Origin: Hofstenia miamia
Taxonomy: Eukaryota; Xenacoelomorpha; Acoela; Hofsteniidae
Assembly: GCA_900660155.1 (NCBI GenBank)
Contig: CABFPE010000224.1
Coordinates: forward strand, 120,932 to 184,931
Direction: 5' to 3'
Length of the DNA: 64,000 nt
The translations under genes were made by a program, and so were the position numbers. Each line of letters begins with the position of its first letter. The first letter of the stretch is position 1. This document shows, one piece after another, positions 34,512 through 48,624 of the stretch. The notes beneath the pieces were generated by a model. The model worked only from the letters and a program-made list of their open reading frames with translations, was not told the DNA's origin and did not search any database.

Positions 34512-36300
34512 AATGTTTAAATTTCCAAACAAAGTATTTATTTTATATAATAATTTTTTGCAAAATTTAAGGTAGACTATTTTAGAAAAATGGACTTACT
34601 GCGTTAAATGCAGAAATTTTGTTCACAGTAAGAGTACCAATCAACGATTTATCTCGTGATTGCTTCATATTGATGAAAGACCCCATTCGATATAATCCTC
34701 AATTCTTAAGCTAAAATGCCAAACCCCATTCTGCTTGCTTGTGAAATTCAATTTCAGACCAACTACAATCCAGCTCTATAAGAAATACATACATTTCAAT
34801 ATGTTAAAATCTCATTGTGTGATGAAAAATGCCGGAAAACTAGCGACGTAGAGGGATTTTTGTAAATTTTAGGGAGCTTCTTCGCAGGGCATAATATGAA
34901 TACGAATTTCTGATTAAAAAATCCTTACATTCACAATGAAAAACTAATCCTGGTGTGAAAAATCAAGGCTACAGCGTTAATTATTGCCAAATGTGATTTG
35001 CCAAGTTTCGATTTTTATTGCCGGACCTGTAGATACGTTCAGAATTTTTACTTTTTAGGGTACTTAAATGTTTTATTAAAGATGATTTTTGAAGCAGTTA
35101 TTTGCAAAATGCATAAATATATAAATTTGGAAATATTTTTTACAAAAACCTAATATATTTAAATGTTTATTCATTCTGTCGAGATTTTGTTTGAAAATTA
35201 TCCAGAGCAATATAGTGGTTTTCTGAATAATAGTTTCTAATTCTTACAAGTAATTTAAATTCCCTATAATTATAATCGGGAATGAATCTATACAATTGAA
35301 AGATGCTGAGCGTATGTGTTAATTTCATTTGCATTTAGACATTCGTTATTATTACATTGAATATATCGCTTTGTGTAACAGCGACTGAAAATTAGGTCTG
35401 ACAGGTCGATTAATTAAGTTTTGTAAGGTAGTTAGCCAAGAGCATCTCGACCAAAGATTATTCCGAGTTTGCTACTTGTGAAAATATGCTTGTGGGACGA
35501 ATTAATTAACTCGGAAAACGTTTGCTAAATGGAGCACAAACTGCAAAACTAGGAAATTGCGAAGCGCTCATCGACTTTTAAAGTCGTTTATTTTATTAAC
35601 TTAAAGTACAGCTGTCCTTGACGTTTTCCGAATAGTTTTGGGAATGCTCGTGATTCAATATAAATTATTTTATTACAATATTTCCCGCATTATTTTCCTT
35701 TGCTTGTGATTTTCAGTTCATTGAACACTGCTTGCTCATTTCACTTCATCCAATCGACCAATCGTTTTTTACCGATTCTTTCTAGAAGTGACTATGATAT
35801 TGAAGGAATTGCATTTTAATTTGATTCAATAGCAATATCAGTGAAACAGCAATTTACAGTGTTGACTGGACTTGCAGATTTGAAGCAATTTGATTTAGAT
35901 AATGTTTGAGATGTTTTCATTAATATTACATCCACCAAACCGAATTATTTAACAATTTATAATGGCATTTGACAGAACTGCCTCCACAGTATACATAAAG
36001 CTGCATAGAACTAATGTATAGAATCAATACTGTTTAGTAAATGTCTTAAGGCATCAATTGCCTACAGACAGCTGTAAGCTTTGACACTTGATCATGTCTG
36101 TTAAAATTACATCCGACAATTACACAAACATGCATAGTTCCAGGAAATGGTTTGCATATCTTTAACAATGTGCTTACAATTTCGGTCACTGAGTTACAAC
36201 TTAAATATTTGGATGTTGAATAGATTTAAAAAATAATTTTGGTTAGATCACAAAAATGACGGATGTTATATTCATAAATTTTTATTAGTTCTATTTTCTT

Positions 36301-36328
36301 ATATATATATATATATATATATATATAA
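36301..36328. repeat. TA microsatellite
   Basis: An uninterrupted TA run in intron 1. Confidence 0.95.
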
Positions 36329-39300
36329 TGTTATTAAATCGTCATAAAGAAACTATAGACAAAATGTTCGATACTGTCTAATAATTATTATGTACATGCT
36401 TAATTAATCAAATGAGTTTTTTATTGAATTTGAAAAATGCGCCAAATTTTTGCAAATATTTGATAAACTTTCATTTACAAAGATTATACATTTTTATCCA
36501 ATTATTTGGCAAATTTTCCAAACATATTCACTAGGGTAGTGAGAACCTACACAACAACTGATTTAATTAATTGAATTTAATTTTCGTTAGTTAGTGTTGA
36601 AGCAGAACATTCTATTAATTTATCAGTTTTGTTGAAGTTAGTCGATGTTATCAGTCTACTGCATCTCAGTTACACAAACACTGCAGCTAAATGCAGTTTT
36701 TAAGCTTTTCAATTCTGATATGAATTAGGGAAGTAATGGACATCAATTGCAAATGTGTCACATCCATTACTATTATCACGTAATTCCCGGAAATAGTAAA
36801 TATTTTCTCCGTGTGCTGTATTCATTAGGTGAAAAATATTTTTAGAAATTTAAAAAAAACTGTATAATTTAAAGAAGCAAACTAAATGTTTTTGTAATTT
36901 TACGTCTCGGGCATCAGAATTGAAATTACAAGAACTTTCAAAAAATTAAAAATTTAAGTTGTGGACATTACCCCTGAAACTTATGTAGATTATATAGTTG
37001 CCTTTTTGGCAGTAATTACACTTGCCTTCAAAGTTGTGGCAAGCATATGTACACCGAATTATGAATGTTTCAAATGTACTTTTATATATTTTTGTTTTCA
37101 CTGTTTTAGTTTTTTCCAAATATTGTTATTTACAAAATAACAAACTTCTACAAAGTAAAATGCACAGATTCAATTCAAACTATGATTCCCACATATTAAG
37201 CGATTTAGTGACTGGAAAATGATTTTTTAGAACATGTAAGTTTTAAGCGAAAACCTTGTTAGTCGAAAAATTTCAAGTTTTGTAGTTTCACAGTGGCTAA
37301 ACGATACACCCAATAGAATTTTAATGTAGTAAATCTTGAAAAACTGAAAAAAAATGAATGTTGAAAACAAAGTGTTTTCATTATATGTGTTCGGCCAAAT
37401 TTAACAATTCTGTATATAATTTTTAGCGGTTTATTTTCTATTGAAGGGATGTCCTTAAATTATCTGCAGTGCTAAGGTCAAATATTAGGATCAATTTTGC
37501 TTTGAATTGTTTCTTAATGATACCATGAAAACACTATATTCTCTGAAACCAAAACATTTCCCACCGTTTCCTTTGTTATTTTGGTGTAATGGAAACAGCT
37601 ATGTCTGTGTGACGTCAAACCATCTGCAATGTTATTTTATTTTCTGCTGATTAGGAAGTCAACACATTGCGAATCAAAACTTCTCACCGCCAGACTTACC
37701 ACCCATCAATTTTCGGTTGGCCCATGGTTTCGCTCATATATCATATTGGTTAATAATGAGTTTTTTATACAATGCAACCTGGATTTCATCCCTATTTATA
37801 AGTTGAGAAAAATAGATTTCAAGCATTGAACGACCTTAAAATCCTTTGAATAGTCAATGATCATCCATGGTTCTTAGGATTTCATTGGTTAGAATTGTCA
37901 AAGAACTGAAAAAATGTTTTAAAACGCAAGTGAGCCTGTTTCAGAAAATGCCTGCATTCACAAATATAGTATTTTAGTTTTTCATCGATTTTCCTTGGTA
38001 GAAGATTGCTTAAAAGTTCGAGAGGATATTAATGAGTATGGTTAGTTTGAAATGTAAAATATGTGTTTGCAGTTAGGTACTGGGGCATTACTGTTATCGA
38101 ATCTGATTTATAGTAAAATCGTTTTTTTAAAGGTTTGTGATGTTTTCAAAGTAAGAAATACAGTTATGCCTTTTCAGATTTCAGTTTTAAACATTGGATT
38201 TGAATTTGATCGGGTTTAATTTTTTGCGTTTGGAACAACCGTTATCGACGAGATTGTTTTTATATCTACTAGTATGAGATAGAAACATGAGTCGTGTGTA
38301 TTCATAATCGTTTGAGTGTTAACCAAACACCGAGTATCAAATGTCAAGTAATACCTTAATAGATTTGAGCTCGCTCTTAATATTTCTATCACAAATTCAG
38401 CGCCCTTATTCTATTAACTTGTTAATTGATTTTAAACACTTTCTTCAATCTATTCTTATGTATTTAATTTAATTTGTGATTTAAGAAATTCTTTCTTATT
38501 TCTTACAACACCTTTTAAGTTCCTAAAACAGTGTGTCATAAAGTTATGTAGTTTGCTCGAGTAAAATTCAGAATTTATTTTGGTCACAATTGAGTTTAAA
38601 TACGAAAACAAAAATAGAATTGTAGTTAATTATGTCAATGACAGACATAGATTTTAAAAATGTCAAAGCTTTGGAGGTGTTTCTGTGAAGTTGTCTTTTA
38701 TCTATTCAGCCAAATCCTTGAGAAAATTTCGTTTCAAATTTACCACATGCGAACGTGATTCACCTGAACTACTTAACCTCGATCACAGAGTGGGGTCAAA
38801 TCAAATATCGGAAGAACGTGTGCTGTATCATTGATGCTTTTCGATCGAAAATTCACCTTGATTCTCTTGTTCAACCAAGGTGTTGAACAAATGTTGATCT
38901 ATAGGTGTGGTAAATCTGTTGCGATTGTCAAGATAGTGCAAGTCATAGTTCCAATTTTTTGTAATAATTATTGCCCAATCAGGATCGAAATATTTCGATA
39001 ACTGCTTTTATTTTCCTTTAAATTTTCGTGTTACTGTTTATTATATGGGCTATGCGTTGCTTACTAAGTAATGAGATTCACGAAGCCATGGTTTATGAAA
39101 TTTAACCAAAATAATCATCCCCAATATGATTACTAGGATTTTGATTTTCATTAATCGACACTATTAATTAGTTCAATCTCACTTAGCAGTTCCAATTAAG
39201 CGGTAATTTCAAAACGACTTATACTGAGGCTTTTGTGCTGAGATAGGCTGTCAAAACCTATCATAATTAGCATTTTTTATTTTGATTTTGACCATATAAA

Positions 39301-39365
39301 ACAAAAGCAAAGCTTAAAGGTATGTTGACAAACAAACATTTTCGAAGTCAAATCGAGTATCAATA

Positions 39366-39630
39366 CAGTACGTGCTTGATTTAACGACACGTTTGGCCTG
39401 TAATTTCTAATAAAGCTGTCGCAAAATCAAAAATGATGTTAAATCGAATGACGCAAAAGAATTCAGAATAATTTTTTTAGTTAGTAATGAGGGCTTGAAA
39501 TTTTTCTTGTTGGCATTTGGAACAACTCTATCATTGTAGGGAGATGCTTATGCTTGTTCCCAAAGCCATTCCAATGCCAAGTGGGCACATTGTCATTAAT
39601 TTCAGGTGACGTTGAATCAACGAGGTACTG
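39366..39630. mobile_element. pogo/Tc1-like MITE with TA target duplication (265 bp)
   Basis: The left end CAGTACGTGCTTGATTTAAC and the right end read inward, CAGTACCTCGTTGATTCAAC, match at about 20 of the first 25 positions. TA flanks both ends (39364-39365 and 39631-39632). The interior is non-coding. A G-run of eight lies just outside the right end near 39640. Confidence 0.8.
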
Positions 39631-41537
39631 TATATACGGGGGGGGTGTAAATGTGCACGATTGTTTTTTGGAAAATTCATGCTCAATTCAACAAAAATCT
39701 TTGTGTCTATTTTGACTCTTGATAGTTTTAGTAACTACTACATTGTGTGAAGGAAGTTTATTATATAAATAACAATTGTTGCTTTATTCCTCCATCGAGA
39801 TTCTATAATATAGGGTTAATTTTGATGAAGCGTTTAAAGTATCTGTTATTCTACACAAACGACTTAGTTTTCTTAATACTAGTTTATATTTACATTGTAT
39901 TTGCAAGATTTCAGTCACTAACGTGGAAACATGACTTTTCTGTGGATTATGCCTAAAAGTAAAAGCAACATTTCTAAAATGAATTAACCTATTGATTTTG
40001 CGATTTTGACCGGATTTTTTCCATTCAAAGTTTTATTGGAGGTTGCATTGCTAGGTGTGTTAAGTAATCGTTTTAAACAAATGCGGTGTCAGTTGTAATA
40101 AATTACGAGGCATCAATATTAGGTGTCAAGCTAATAGACGATTTTTACAATGGCTATTTATTGAAGGCTGTAGTGATGATATTAACTAAAATCAATATTG
40201 TCTTTTACAAATATACCTGAAAAGCAAAGTTGTTGAAGACTAAAACGTCCAAATAACTTTGGAACACTGAATGCCACATGATGTTCTCTAGTTTTAAATA
40301 TTTGTAGACAGATGTGGTGATCATTTCGTTCAACAAACGATATGCCTGATTTAAAACTATTTTTGGTTGATTAAGAAGCAGATTTTGCAGATTGAAATAT
40401 CTCAAATTATTAAAAATTCCCATTTGATTTATTTTAATTAACATATATGCCCTGCCGCTCTTCATGATCCATTGAAATCTGTAAAATTTCCCGCTGATTT
40501 TCTCTCACATAATTTTTGTCTGAAGGTTGCCTTTGGAAGAAATCGTGTATTATAGTAAGAATTGCATTGTGTACTGTATCCATTGTCTTCATTCAATCTC
40601 TTTACAATTAATATTCTGGTATGAGAGGCTTATTGTGTGCGCTCTCTTTGTAGTATTGTTAGAAGTGAGTTTTCGAATTTCGATTCCCTCTATTTGAAAA
40701 TTTAAATAAGTAATCAAAGTGTAGTGGCGAATGAAAGATTTCCTAATTTAAGCGCAACTCTCTCATTTATTGATTTCAGTAAAATTACTGCTTTGTTGAG
40801 TTCGCTCGCCGATATCAACCCATATCATGAGATTTCACCAGTTAGTTTTCAATGTAATTATTCTCTTTTAAAAATGTTTAATCAGCGGTTAAATCAAAAT
40901 AAATGTTGCCATTCGAGTATATTAGTAGAATCTAATAATTCGGAAAATTGAAAAGTTTCTTGCTGAACAACAGAATGTTTAATAAGGTCTACGGGAGAGA
41001 CTCTCGCCCGAATATCGTGAATCCATAGTAGCCACATCTAGAGGAAATTTTAGAAATTTTAGAAATAGGAGGTGGCTGAGATTGGAAAATAGGTGAATCG
41101 GTCATCAAGTCTGAGAACCCGTGTTTGGAATGGTTTATGCTTCATAATGAAATTGAGTAATCTGCTATGCGTTTTCCGAATTTCTTGGGTGTGACACTAA
41201 AATTGTGGTATATTTACAACGCTCTACATTCGCCCGTTAGTTAATTTGATATTACTAGCTTTTAACTTACCAATGTTTAATCGCATTTAGTGCATTTCCC
41301 ACATTAAACTAGAAAATACAATTTTTGCTTATTTGCTAATCAAAATTAATTTTTGTTGTGTATGTATGTATCACATAAATGGTTTTAGACATAAATTTAC
41401 CTAATTTAAACTTTTAATTTTGTTCATGATCTAGTTATATTTCAATTTTTGAAAATGTATAATATTATATATGTAGTGGTATAGAGTATTTCTAGAATAT
41501 CACATGGAATACAAAGGATGTCGTCTTTAGGCGTATG

Positions 41538-41880
41538 CAGAGTTGTCAATAAGCCGAGTTTGAGCACTGCATTGGATATATAACGAGCCCAAAGTGAGCC
41601 TTCATTAAGCAAATTTATAGTTTTACTTTTTAATTGGTTTATGCGGATTTTTATTTTTTTTTAAATTTTATTTTAAAATGTTTATTAAATAAAAGTAAGA
41701 GCTATGTAAAAAATTCTGAGAGCCCAATATTTTTAAGAAAATATCGTGCTAAAACGAGCTTTATTGAATGGTACTATGTGACGAGTCGAGCTGAAAATAC
41801 TCAAAAATAAAACAAACCGAGCCGAGCTTAAAAATGTATCACTCAAATCGGTTAGCTCAATAGTTTGCTGGCTGTTAAGA
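41538..41880. mobile_element. Decayed hAT-like element rich in CGAGC words
   Basis: It starts near CAGAGTTGTCAATAAGCC and contains repeated GAGC words (CGAGTTTGAGC, AACGAGC, GTCGAGC, CCGAGCCGAGC) spread over about 340 bases. This resembles hAT-type non-autonomous repeats with a CAGAGTTG terminus. No matching right end or target duplication was found, so the right boundary is a guess. Confidence 0.35.
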
Positions 41881-42365
41881 GCCATTTTGCGGTTTTATTT
41901 ATAATATACATTAGAGCGGAAACTAATATTTTAGTAGTCTGGAAAAGCTGATAATTCTGTTTGTTTATGATGAGAAAATCTCTGTAACATCTACAGATAA
42001 AAATGAGAGCCGGATTTAGAAGGGGAAATTGTAAGTTGTGTGTTTTAATCAAGATATATTCAAAAACGACGTAAGATTAAGTTAAGCATCGATGTTGAGT
42101 GTTTGTCAGTAAATGGGTTGGAAAATAGGTTTTTAAAATAAAAGTTTTAAATGTTTTGCATAAAAACGGACAATTCACCTTATTCTGTAAGGAACAATTT
42201 CACTTTTGTTGGAAGAAGAATGTCAATAAGCATATGAGAAGTACCTTTGAAAATGATTTTCCAATTATCAGAAGAATTCCTTTATAAGTTTGAATCTGCG
42301 GCGTCCCGAGCCGGGAATAGGCCGTTTCTTCAATACTAACCAATAACAAATCGTCTCCAGTCCAG

Positions 42366-42398
<33 letters not shown>
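42366..42398. repeat. TA microsatellite
   Basis: A TA run in intron 1. Confidence 0.95.
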
Positions 42399-42401
<3 letters not shown>

Positions 42402-43869
42402 GTTGAATACTAAGGCGCGAAGTTTGAGTTCGCGATAAAAAAATTAGGTCAATAGACAATATTGTTGCAGTTTGTGTACAAATATGATTTCTTATTGTTT
42501 GTTTCAAGTTTATTTATAGAATTGATTTTCACTCACAATTCTAATGGAGAGTGACGGAGATATTAATAGAAAAAATTTAAAACGTTGACTCAAAAATATG
42601 TAATTGCTTCTAAACGCGACAATTAAAATAAATTCTGATCATAATTCTACACACGTAATTGTTTTATTCACCGTTGGAAACATGTTGAATCATCTGTTCT
42701 TCCTCTTCAAAGAGTTGGTGTCATCGGTCTTGTACTGAAATGATTTTCCTAGCAGCTTTCATTTCTCTAGTGTAGTGGTTTATTTAATGTAGTGACATTC
42801 GTATAATTCTGTGTAAAATGTAATGAAAGATTATTTGCACGCAGATGTTGTTGAGCCCAGTCTTTATGCAATACCTCGATTTAGTGTTCTCTATAGAAAT
42901 ATTTTCTATGGAATTTTGCGAGCCGCTCCTAAATTTATGTTTAGTCCTCTTTTGTACGTGCGGTATTAATTAAATCTAAGCCAACTTTTCTATTGATTTT
43001 TAATCCTTCCTTCAAGCGCCTGAGCTTTCTTCCGCTCATTTTCACGTTGACTCATTTTAATATATCTGGATTTGGTTTCAGGCTCTAGGTGTCAGCGACA
43101 TGCTCAATTTTTATCAATATCTTTCATTGATTAAACTTTATTAAAAATATAAATACTCCTCTATTTATTTACACTCATAATACCATAGTTGAACTAACAC
43201 ACCTGTAAGAGATTGTCAAGTAGACATAGTGCGTTCTGCATGTGTAAATGGAATTTCTAGTTTCCGGAAATCAACAGATGCAGAGAATAAACGAATTTGA
43301 CAATGCGTTGCTTGCGCTTACCTATTATCCTGCAACATCATACGAGGTTTCGTTGAATATGTATTATTGGTCAGTAAACATTTTTACACTCTCTGGTTGG
43401 TTGAATTGCGAGGTCGGCTAATAATTTGAACTGCGCAATTTAATAGTTAATTTAATTTCTCAAGTGTCTTTGCCACTTAGATTTTGGGAAATTCCAATTT
43501 CCCGGAATTTTTGACAAAACTTAACTTATTTCATTCTAAATTGTGCATTTTGTTTTGATCTAGTTTAAAAAACTAAAATGGCACTATGTGTAGCAATTGC
43601 AAGATCGAATCCGCCAGATCTATATCGTAAAATTAGAATCCGATTTCAACTCAATGCTTACATATTATACGGAAGCAGTCACTATACTAAAATTGAAATT
43701 TCGTTTCCTTAGTGTCAAGTTCTTGCAAGTGCTTCTTTTTGTCACGCTTAGAACGCACGAGAAGAACTTGTGAATTTCTCATTTATAAATTGAAGCCACA
43801 AATTTTTTATCCATGTTAGGGGAAACTTACTATTTTAGTTATTTGTGGTATTGCTTATTTTGTTTGAAG

Positions 43870-43990
43870 CAGGGGCATACTCAGGATTTTCTGATGGGGA
43901 CATCTTAGTCATGAGCAAACGCGGGGCAAAGTCCGGCGAAAAATTTTGAAAATATTGAGAAAAGTGACCCCAAAAATGCGTACGCCACTG
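43870..43990. mobile_element. hAT-like MITE with target duplication (121 bp)
   Basis: The left end CAGGGGCATAC and the right end read inward, CAGTGGCGTAC, are inverted repeats. The flanks GTTTGAAG (43862-43869) and GTTTGAAT (43991-43998) match at 7 of 8 positions, an 8-bp duplication as made by hAT transposases. It is the same family as 63470-63688. Confidence 0.88.
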
Positions 43991-45412
43991 GTTTGAATCA
44001 TGGGGAAAGCTGAAAATTATGATTTTTTTTAAAAATAATATGCTGCTATGTGTACACCACCCCACTATTACGAACATTTACTGTAAACGGACGCTGTGTC
44101 TGGTATTTAGGCATTTACATAGACGCGAATTAAGAAATAACTTACAAAAATTGAAACGGACTACTTGTAATTCTAAACATGAACATTTCTTCATGGAACT
44201 TTTCTTGATCACTTTCTGCTTGAATTTAGTGTTTATAGTTTGTTTTTTCTTTAAATATTTTCGTTTAGAAAATTCTAAATATTTTTTTTTCATTTTCGAA
44301 TACATGACATATTCAATGTTCGGTTTTTTAAATTTTTAGTAACCCATTCTTTTATAATTTGTTTAATTCTGTTGATTAATTAGAAGTTGGTCATGCATAC
44401 TTCTTTTAAAGAAAAAATTTCACTGTTGCTTCAGAACATTTTTCAAATTCTTCTAACTTATGTGCATTTTCTATTTCATTTTAAATATGAATCTTTCGTT
44501 TATATCACAAGTGCTAAATTTTGTTGCAGCATTGTACATCACTGTGAATCCTAAAAGAACGGATTGCAAAGAGCATTTTTTATATCGTTCTATACCTTAT
44601 TTTTTATAGATCTATTTTCCTGCAACTCTGTGTTTTGACTGGATGTTTTTCTACACACTATATTGACTATGAATCAGCTAGATTTATTAAATAGTTAATT
44701 AAATATGCATTTTATGAACTTTTGAATTATTGCCTTATCAAAGTTTGGTCGCAAATTGTGGAGCGTTTCATTATCGTATGGTGTTTCATTAAATATATCT
44801 GGATAACTGCGACAATATCAACTGTATTTACAAAAAAAAACTTTTCAAATAATGGAGTGGATTTTATATAATAGAACCGTTTATATATGTAGAAACCTCT
44901 TCCGGGCTGTTTATAGATTGAAAATCCCCCATAAATTATTGACGTTGTGATTTGGGATGTAAAGCATTCGAAAGATTACGGAGAATTTTTGTTTATATCA
45001 TGAACAACATCAGTATGGGATATGCTCATAAAATGAGAATAATGTATGCATTTAATGCTAGAACCTTCAAGTAATTAATTAGGTTAAAATGTATTGTTCA
45101 AATCAGAGAGCTATCGACTCACCCTGACCACCATTGTGAAAATTGTTTTTGAATTTTTTTGACTCAATGCTTAATATATATCCTACAGATTTCCAACTTG
45201 TAAGCTCTGTCTTGGCAGTTTTGCCGGCTTCTGGAGGGCTTTGCAATGTTATTGACTATTTATCTTGATTACCTTTGAGATTTCCCCTATCAGAAAGGAT
45301 CCTGCATACTCCCCTGCACAAAGAAATAATAAATAGGGCATGCATATGTCACATTATGTTTCTCATATTCATTACGTCAGTGATCAAAGACATTAAATGA
45401 AATTAATTGATG

Positions 45413-45415
<3 letters not shown>

Positions 45416-45448
<33 letters not shown>
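45416..45448. repeat. TA microsatellite
   Basis: A TA run in intron 1. Confidence 0.95.
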
Positions 45449-45452
<4 letters not shown>

Positions 45453-48400
45453 TTTTGTTAGTTTATTTTTTGTATTGTTCAACTTGTAAATATAACACGT
45501 TTATCATATACATGCATGAAATGTTTGTATTTTATTTATTTTTGAAATATATTAAATGAAATTTCCATTCAAGTGACTTACACATTTTTACAGTTTAATG
45601 TGTTGACATTATGTGAACACATTTTCTGATCTATGTTGATTAATGAAAGACTCTTGTGGATGAAAATTTTTTAAAAATTCCTCATCTTCGACAAGCTTTT
45701 TCTCATGCATAGTGTACTATATTTTGAATTAAGTCTGTTAAGCTTCTAAATATTTTGTTGTGTGGTACCAGAGTTATTGGTCCCAGTCCTAATTCATCTC
45801 ATTAGTAGTCTCATTAAATATTCTATGCTGTAATGTTGTCCAAAATTAGAAAATAAAAAACTCTAAAATCCATGGCTCCATGTTCCTCAAATATGTCTCC
45901 ATTCCCACTGAAAACTAGTTTCAGTAAATGCCATGAGACTCGATTGTCGAGCAGGACTCTTATTGCTATATTTGTTTATCGACGTTGGATTAACAACTTC
46001 AATTAATTTTTTAAATAATTATAATAATGAGTCATTTGAGTTTTAATTGACTGCTTTTATGAATGAGCTAATTCAATTTTTGAATTATGCAATTGCCGCC
46101 TTTCCTCAATTGGCTTTAAATGCATCCTCGTTAATAAATTTATTGAAGAAATTTCGAATTGCTTCACAATTTGTCGAATCGGTAATCAATAATTTTATGC
46201 GAAGAAAGTCAAATGATTTTCCTTACTCGGACTTTGCTTTTGTAATAAGGATGTTGACCAATCACAAGCGTGCATATTTCACTGAACCATGCTTCTGATC
46301 ATTTGATAATTGTTTGGGATTCCGTGTGAAAATCACATCATTTCCCGTTTATATTTCCAGCTAACTTTGAAGGCCGGAATCCTGTCGTCTCCCCAAGCCT
46401 CTCTTAGATTATTAATAACATGTGATTTACCAAAAAAATTATTAGAATATTGTAATGAGAAGTATTTGCTACGCAGTAAACGATCATTTTCATTTGTGAA
46501 TGCCAATGAAGCATTTCAACTGGCCTGTTGTTTATGATTTTATTGATAAAATAGCATACCGATTAAATACATGATCAGCTTTGACACTTGAGTGTGATAA
46601 TGCATGAACCAGTCATGCATTACTTTTGTACAATTTCTTTACTATCTAACGTAGTAATAAGACAACTATGCATTGATTTATAAAGAGCAACCACTTCTAT
46701 ATGAATTTAAGTAAAGCACGCGACTTTTTACTGCATCTCTTTAATTTCTAGTCATATTTTTTAAATATGTTAGATTATCAAATTTTATATTTAAGTGATC
46801 TAAGGATGCAAATGGTCGTCATTTATGAACCAATTGACAAATCTGGTGTTTTGCCAAAAGAGTCTTAATGTTTTCCATTCTAGTTTTAAATAAAAATGTC
46901 GTTTCACCCCCATTAAAAGTTTCTTCGCTCCACAACATTTAAGCCAAGATTGGAACTTGTGCTTTATTTTTTTCATTGAAAGTTAAGTGTCATACTATAG
47001 GTGTTTAATGATGAGATCAGTTTCATTAAAATATAACGTTCCATTTTGTTACCTGGAAACAGTTCTTCGTCATCCATTTCAATCCCAAATTGCAAGTGTT
47101 GCTATAGTATATAGTTTGTTGATTTATTTTCTGTGAATTTAAGCGTGTGGAATTTTTGAATTATCTGAAACTTTCGAATTAGGTTGTCGTAAATTATTTC
47201 TTCCTTGCACAGTTATATCGCTTACCGCGAGGTTGTAAATGCATTTTCCCGCGAAAGAAGTTAATGAGCTGAATTATAATGGTAATCAAATTAGATTTAT
47301 CAAGGCCTTTAAGAGAAAACTACGTTTAATTTATGATTCAAGCCACACGAGACGTCGTTAGATTAAGTGCACTGACTACAAATCTTCCATTGTTTTCCAC
47401 TTGCTAATTTCTTCTTGAGTGAATACTTTCAATTCTGCCATTAGCTTTAAATCCCCCTTTAGATATTCAAGATGTCCATGGCGAAAACAGGTGCTGTTGT
47501 AGACACTAAATCGAGTATGCGTGCTTCTGCATTATTTCCAAACTTGTATAATTATCTTAACCCTATTCAACGTTCGACCTAGAAATGGGGGATTTCCTCC
47601 ATTGTAAAATTTTTAAATTAATTTTCAAATATATGTGGAGCTTTCTTAATGAGACTCTTCCGAAATCTTTTGGATATCATAACCTCTAGTGAAAATTTTC
47701 TGAAGATCTGCTCTGGCTAAGTATGTTATTCTTTCTCAACTTCCAATTTTTACCAAAACTTATTTTTATTTGCATGAAAAAAGTTATTATAATAAGGAAG
47801 AAAATTGTTAGATGAGTTAAAAATGAATTCCGTCATTTCCAATTCTTAAAACATATTTAATGTCATTCAAAAAATTCACAAATTTTTAGATTTGATGACC
47901 TCATCAAATTAATGATGGCATTAAATTTCTGAAGATTACAAATTGATAGAGCTTATATAAAGAATGTTTTTGCAAAACTTCGTTCTGATATCATAATTCA
48001 ATCCAGAGTTGGATAGAGCGATCCTCTCTCCCCGGGGCCGAGGAGCCCAAAATGTCCTGGTCGAAAATGATTAAGCCTTTTTCAACTTTCCTTTTAGACA
48101 TTGCCATTAGGGCAATTCAAAGTTTAGTCATATGATGATGTCATACTAAAAAATTTCAATTCAATTCTTCAATTTCAATCCAATTGTCAGTGAAATTTAT
48201 AGTAGTTACATGTAGTAATATTAAATTATTATCTTGAAAATTACAACTTTAACGCAATTTTCAAAAGTATATTTTATATTTACATAATATTAACTTAGTC
48301 AAAGAAAGGATTTTCTTGTCTGTAAATTTAAACAGAGAATTTCTGCAAATGAGATCTGTTTCATGAATTCTTATTTGGGTGATATTTTATATTTTTAAAG

Positions 48401-48489
48401 TTCCTTCTAATTAGCATGTTTCTATGTTATCTTGTTATTAATTACCTTTAATCCCAATGAATTCTTTCTACTACTGCTGTGTTTAAAGT

Positions 48490-48624
48490 CACTTTGTTTC
48501 CATGAAATTGAAAGTAAACAGAAGATGATGACATTTAGAGTTCCAGCTGCTTCTAACTTTATTGCGTCTCATAAATACATCTTCACCGATTTCCCCTCTT
48601 TTGTTTGAACGAACGCTCATGGCA
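48490..48624. repeat. Interspersed repeat fragment (family also at 55230-57454)
   Basis: About 135 bases align at roughly 85% identity with 57319-57454. Shared blocks include GTAAACAGAAGATGATGAC and CCAGCTGCTTCTAACTTTAT. Similarity fades on both sides. The family is not one I recognise. Confidence 0.8.
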
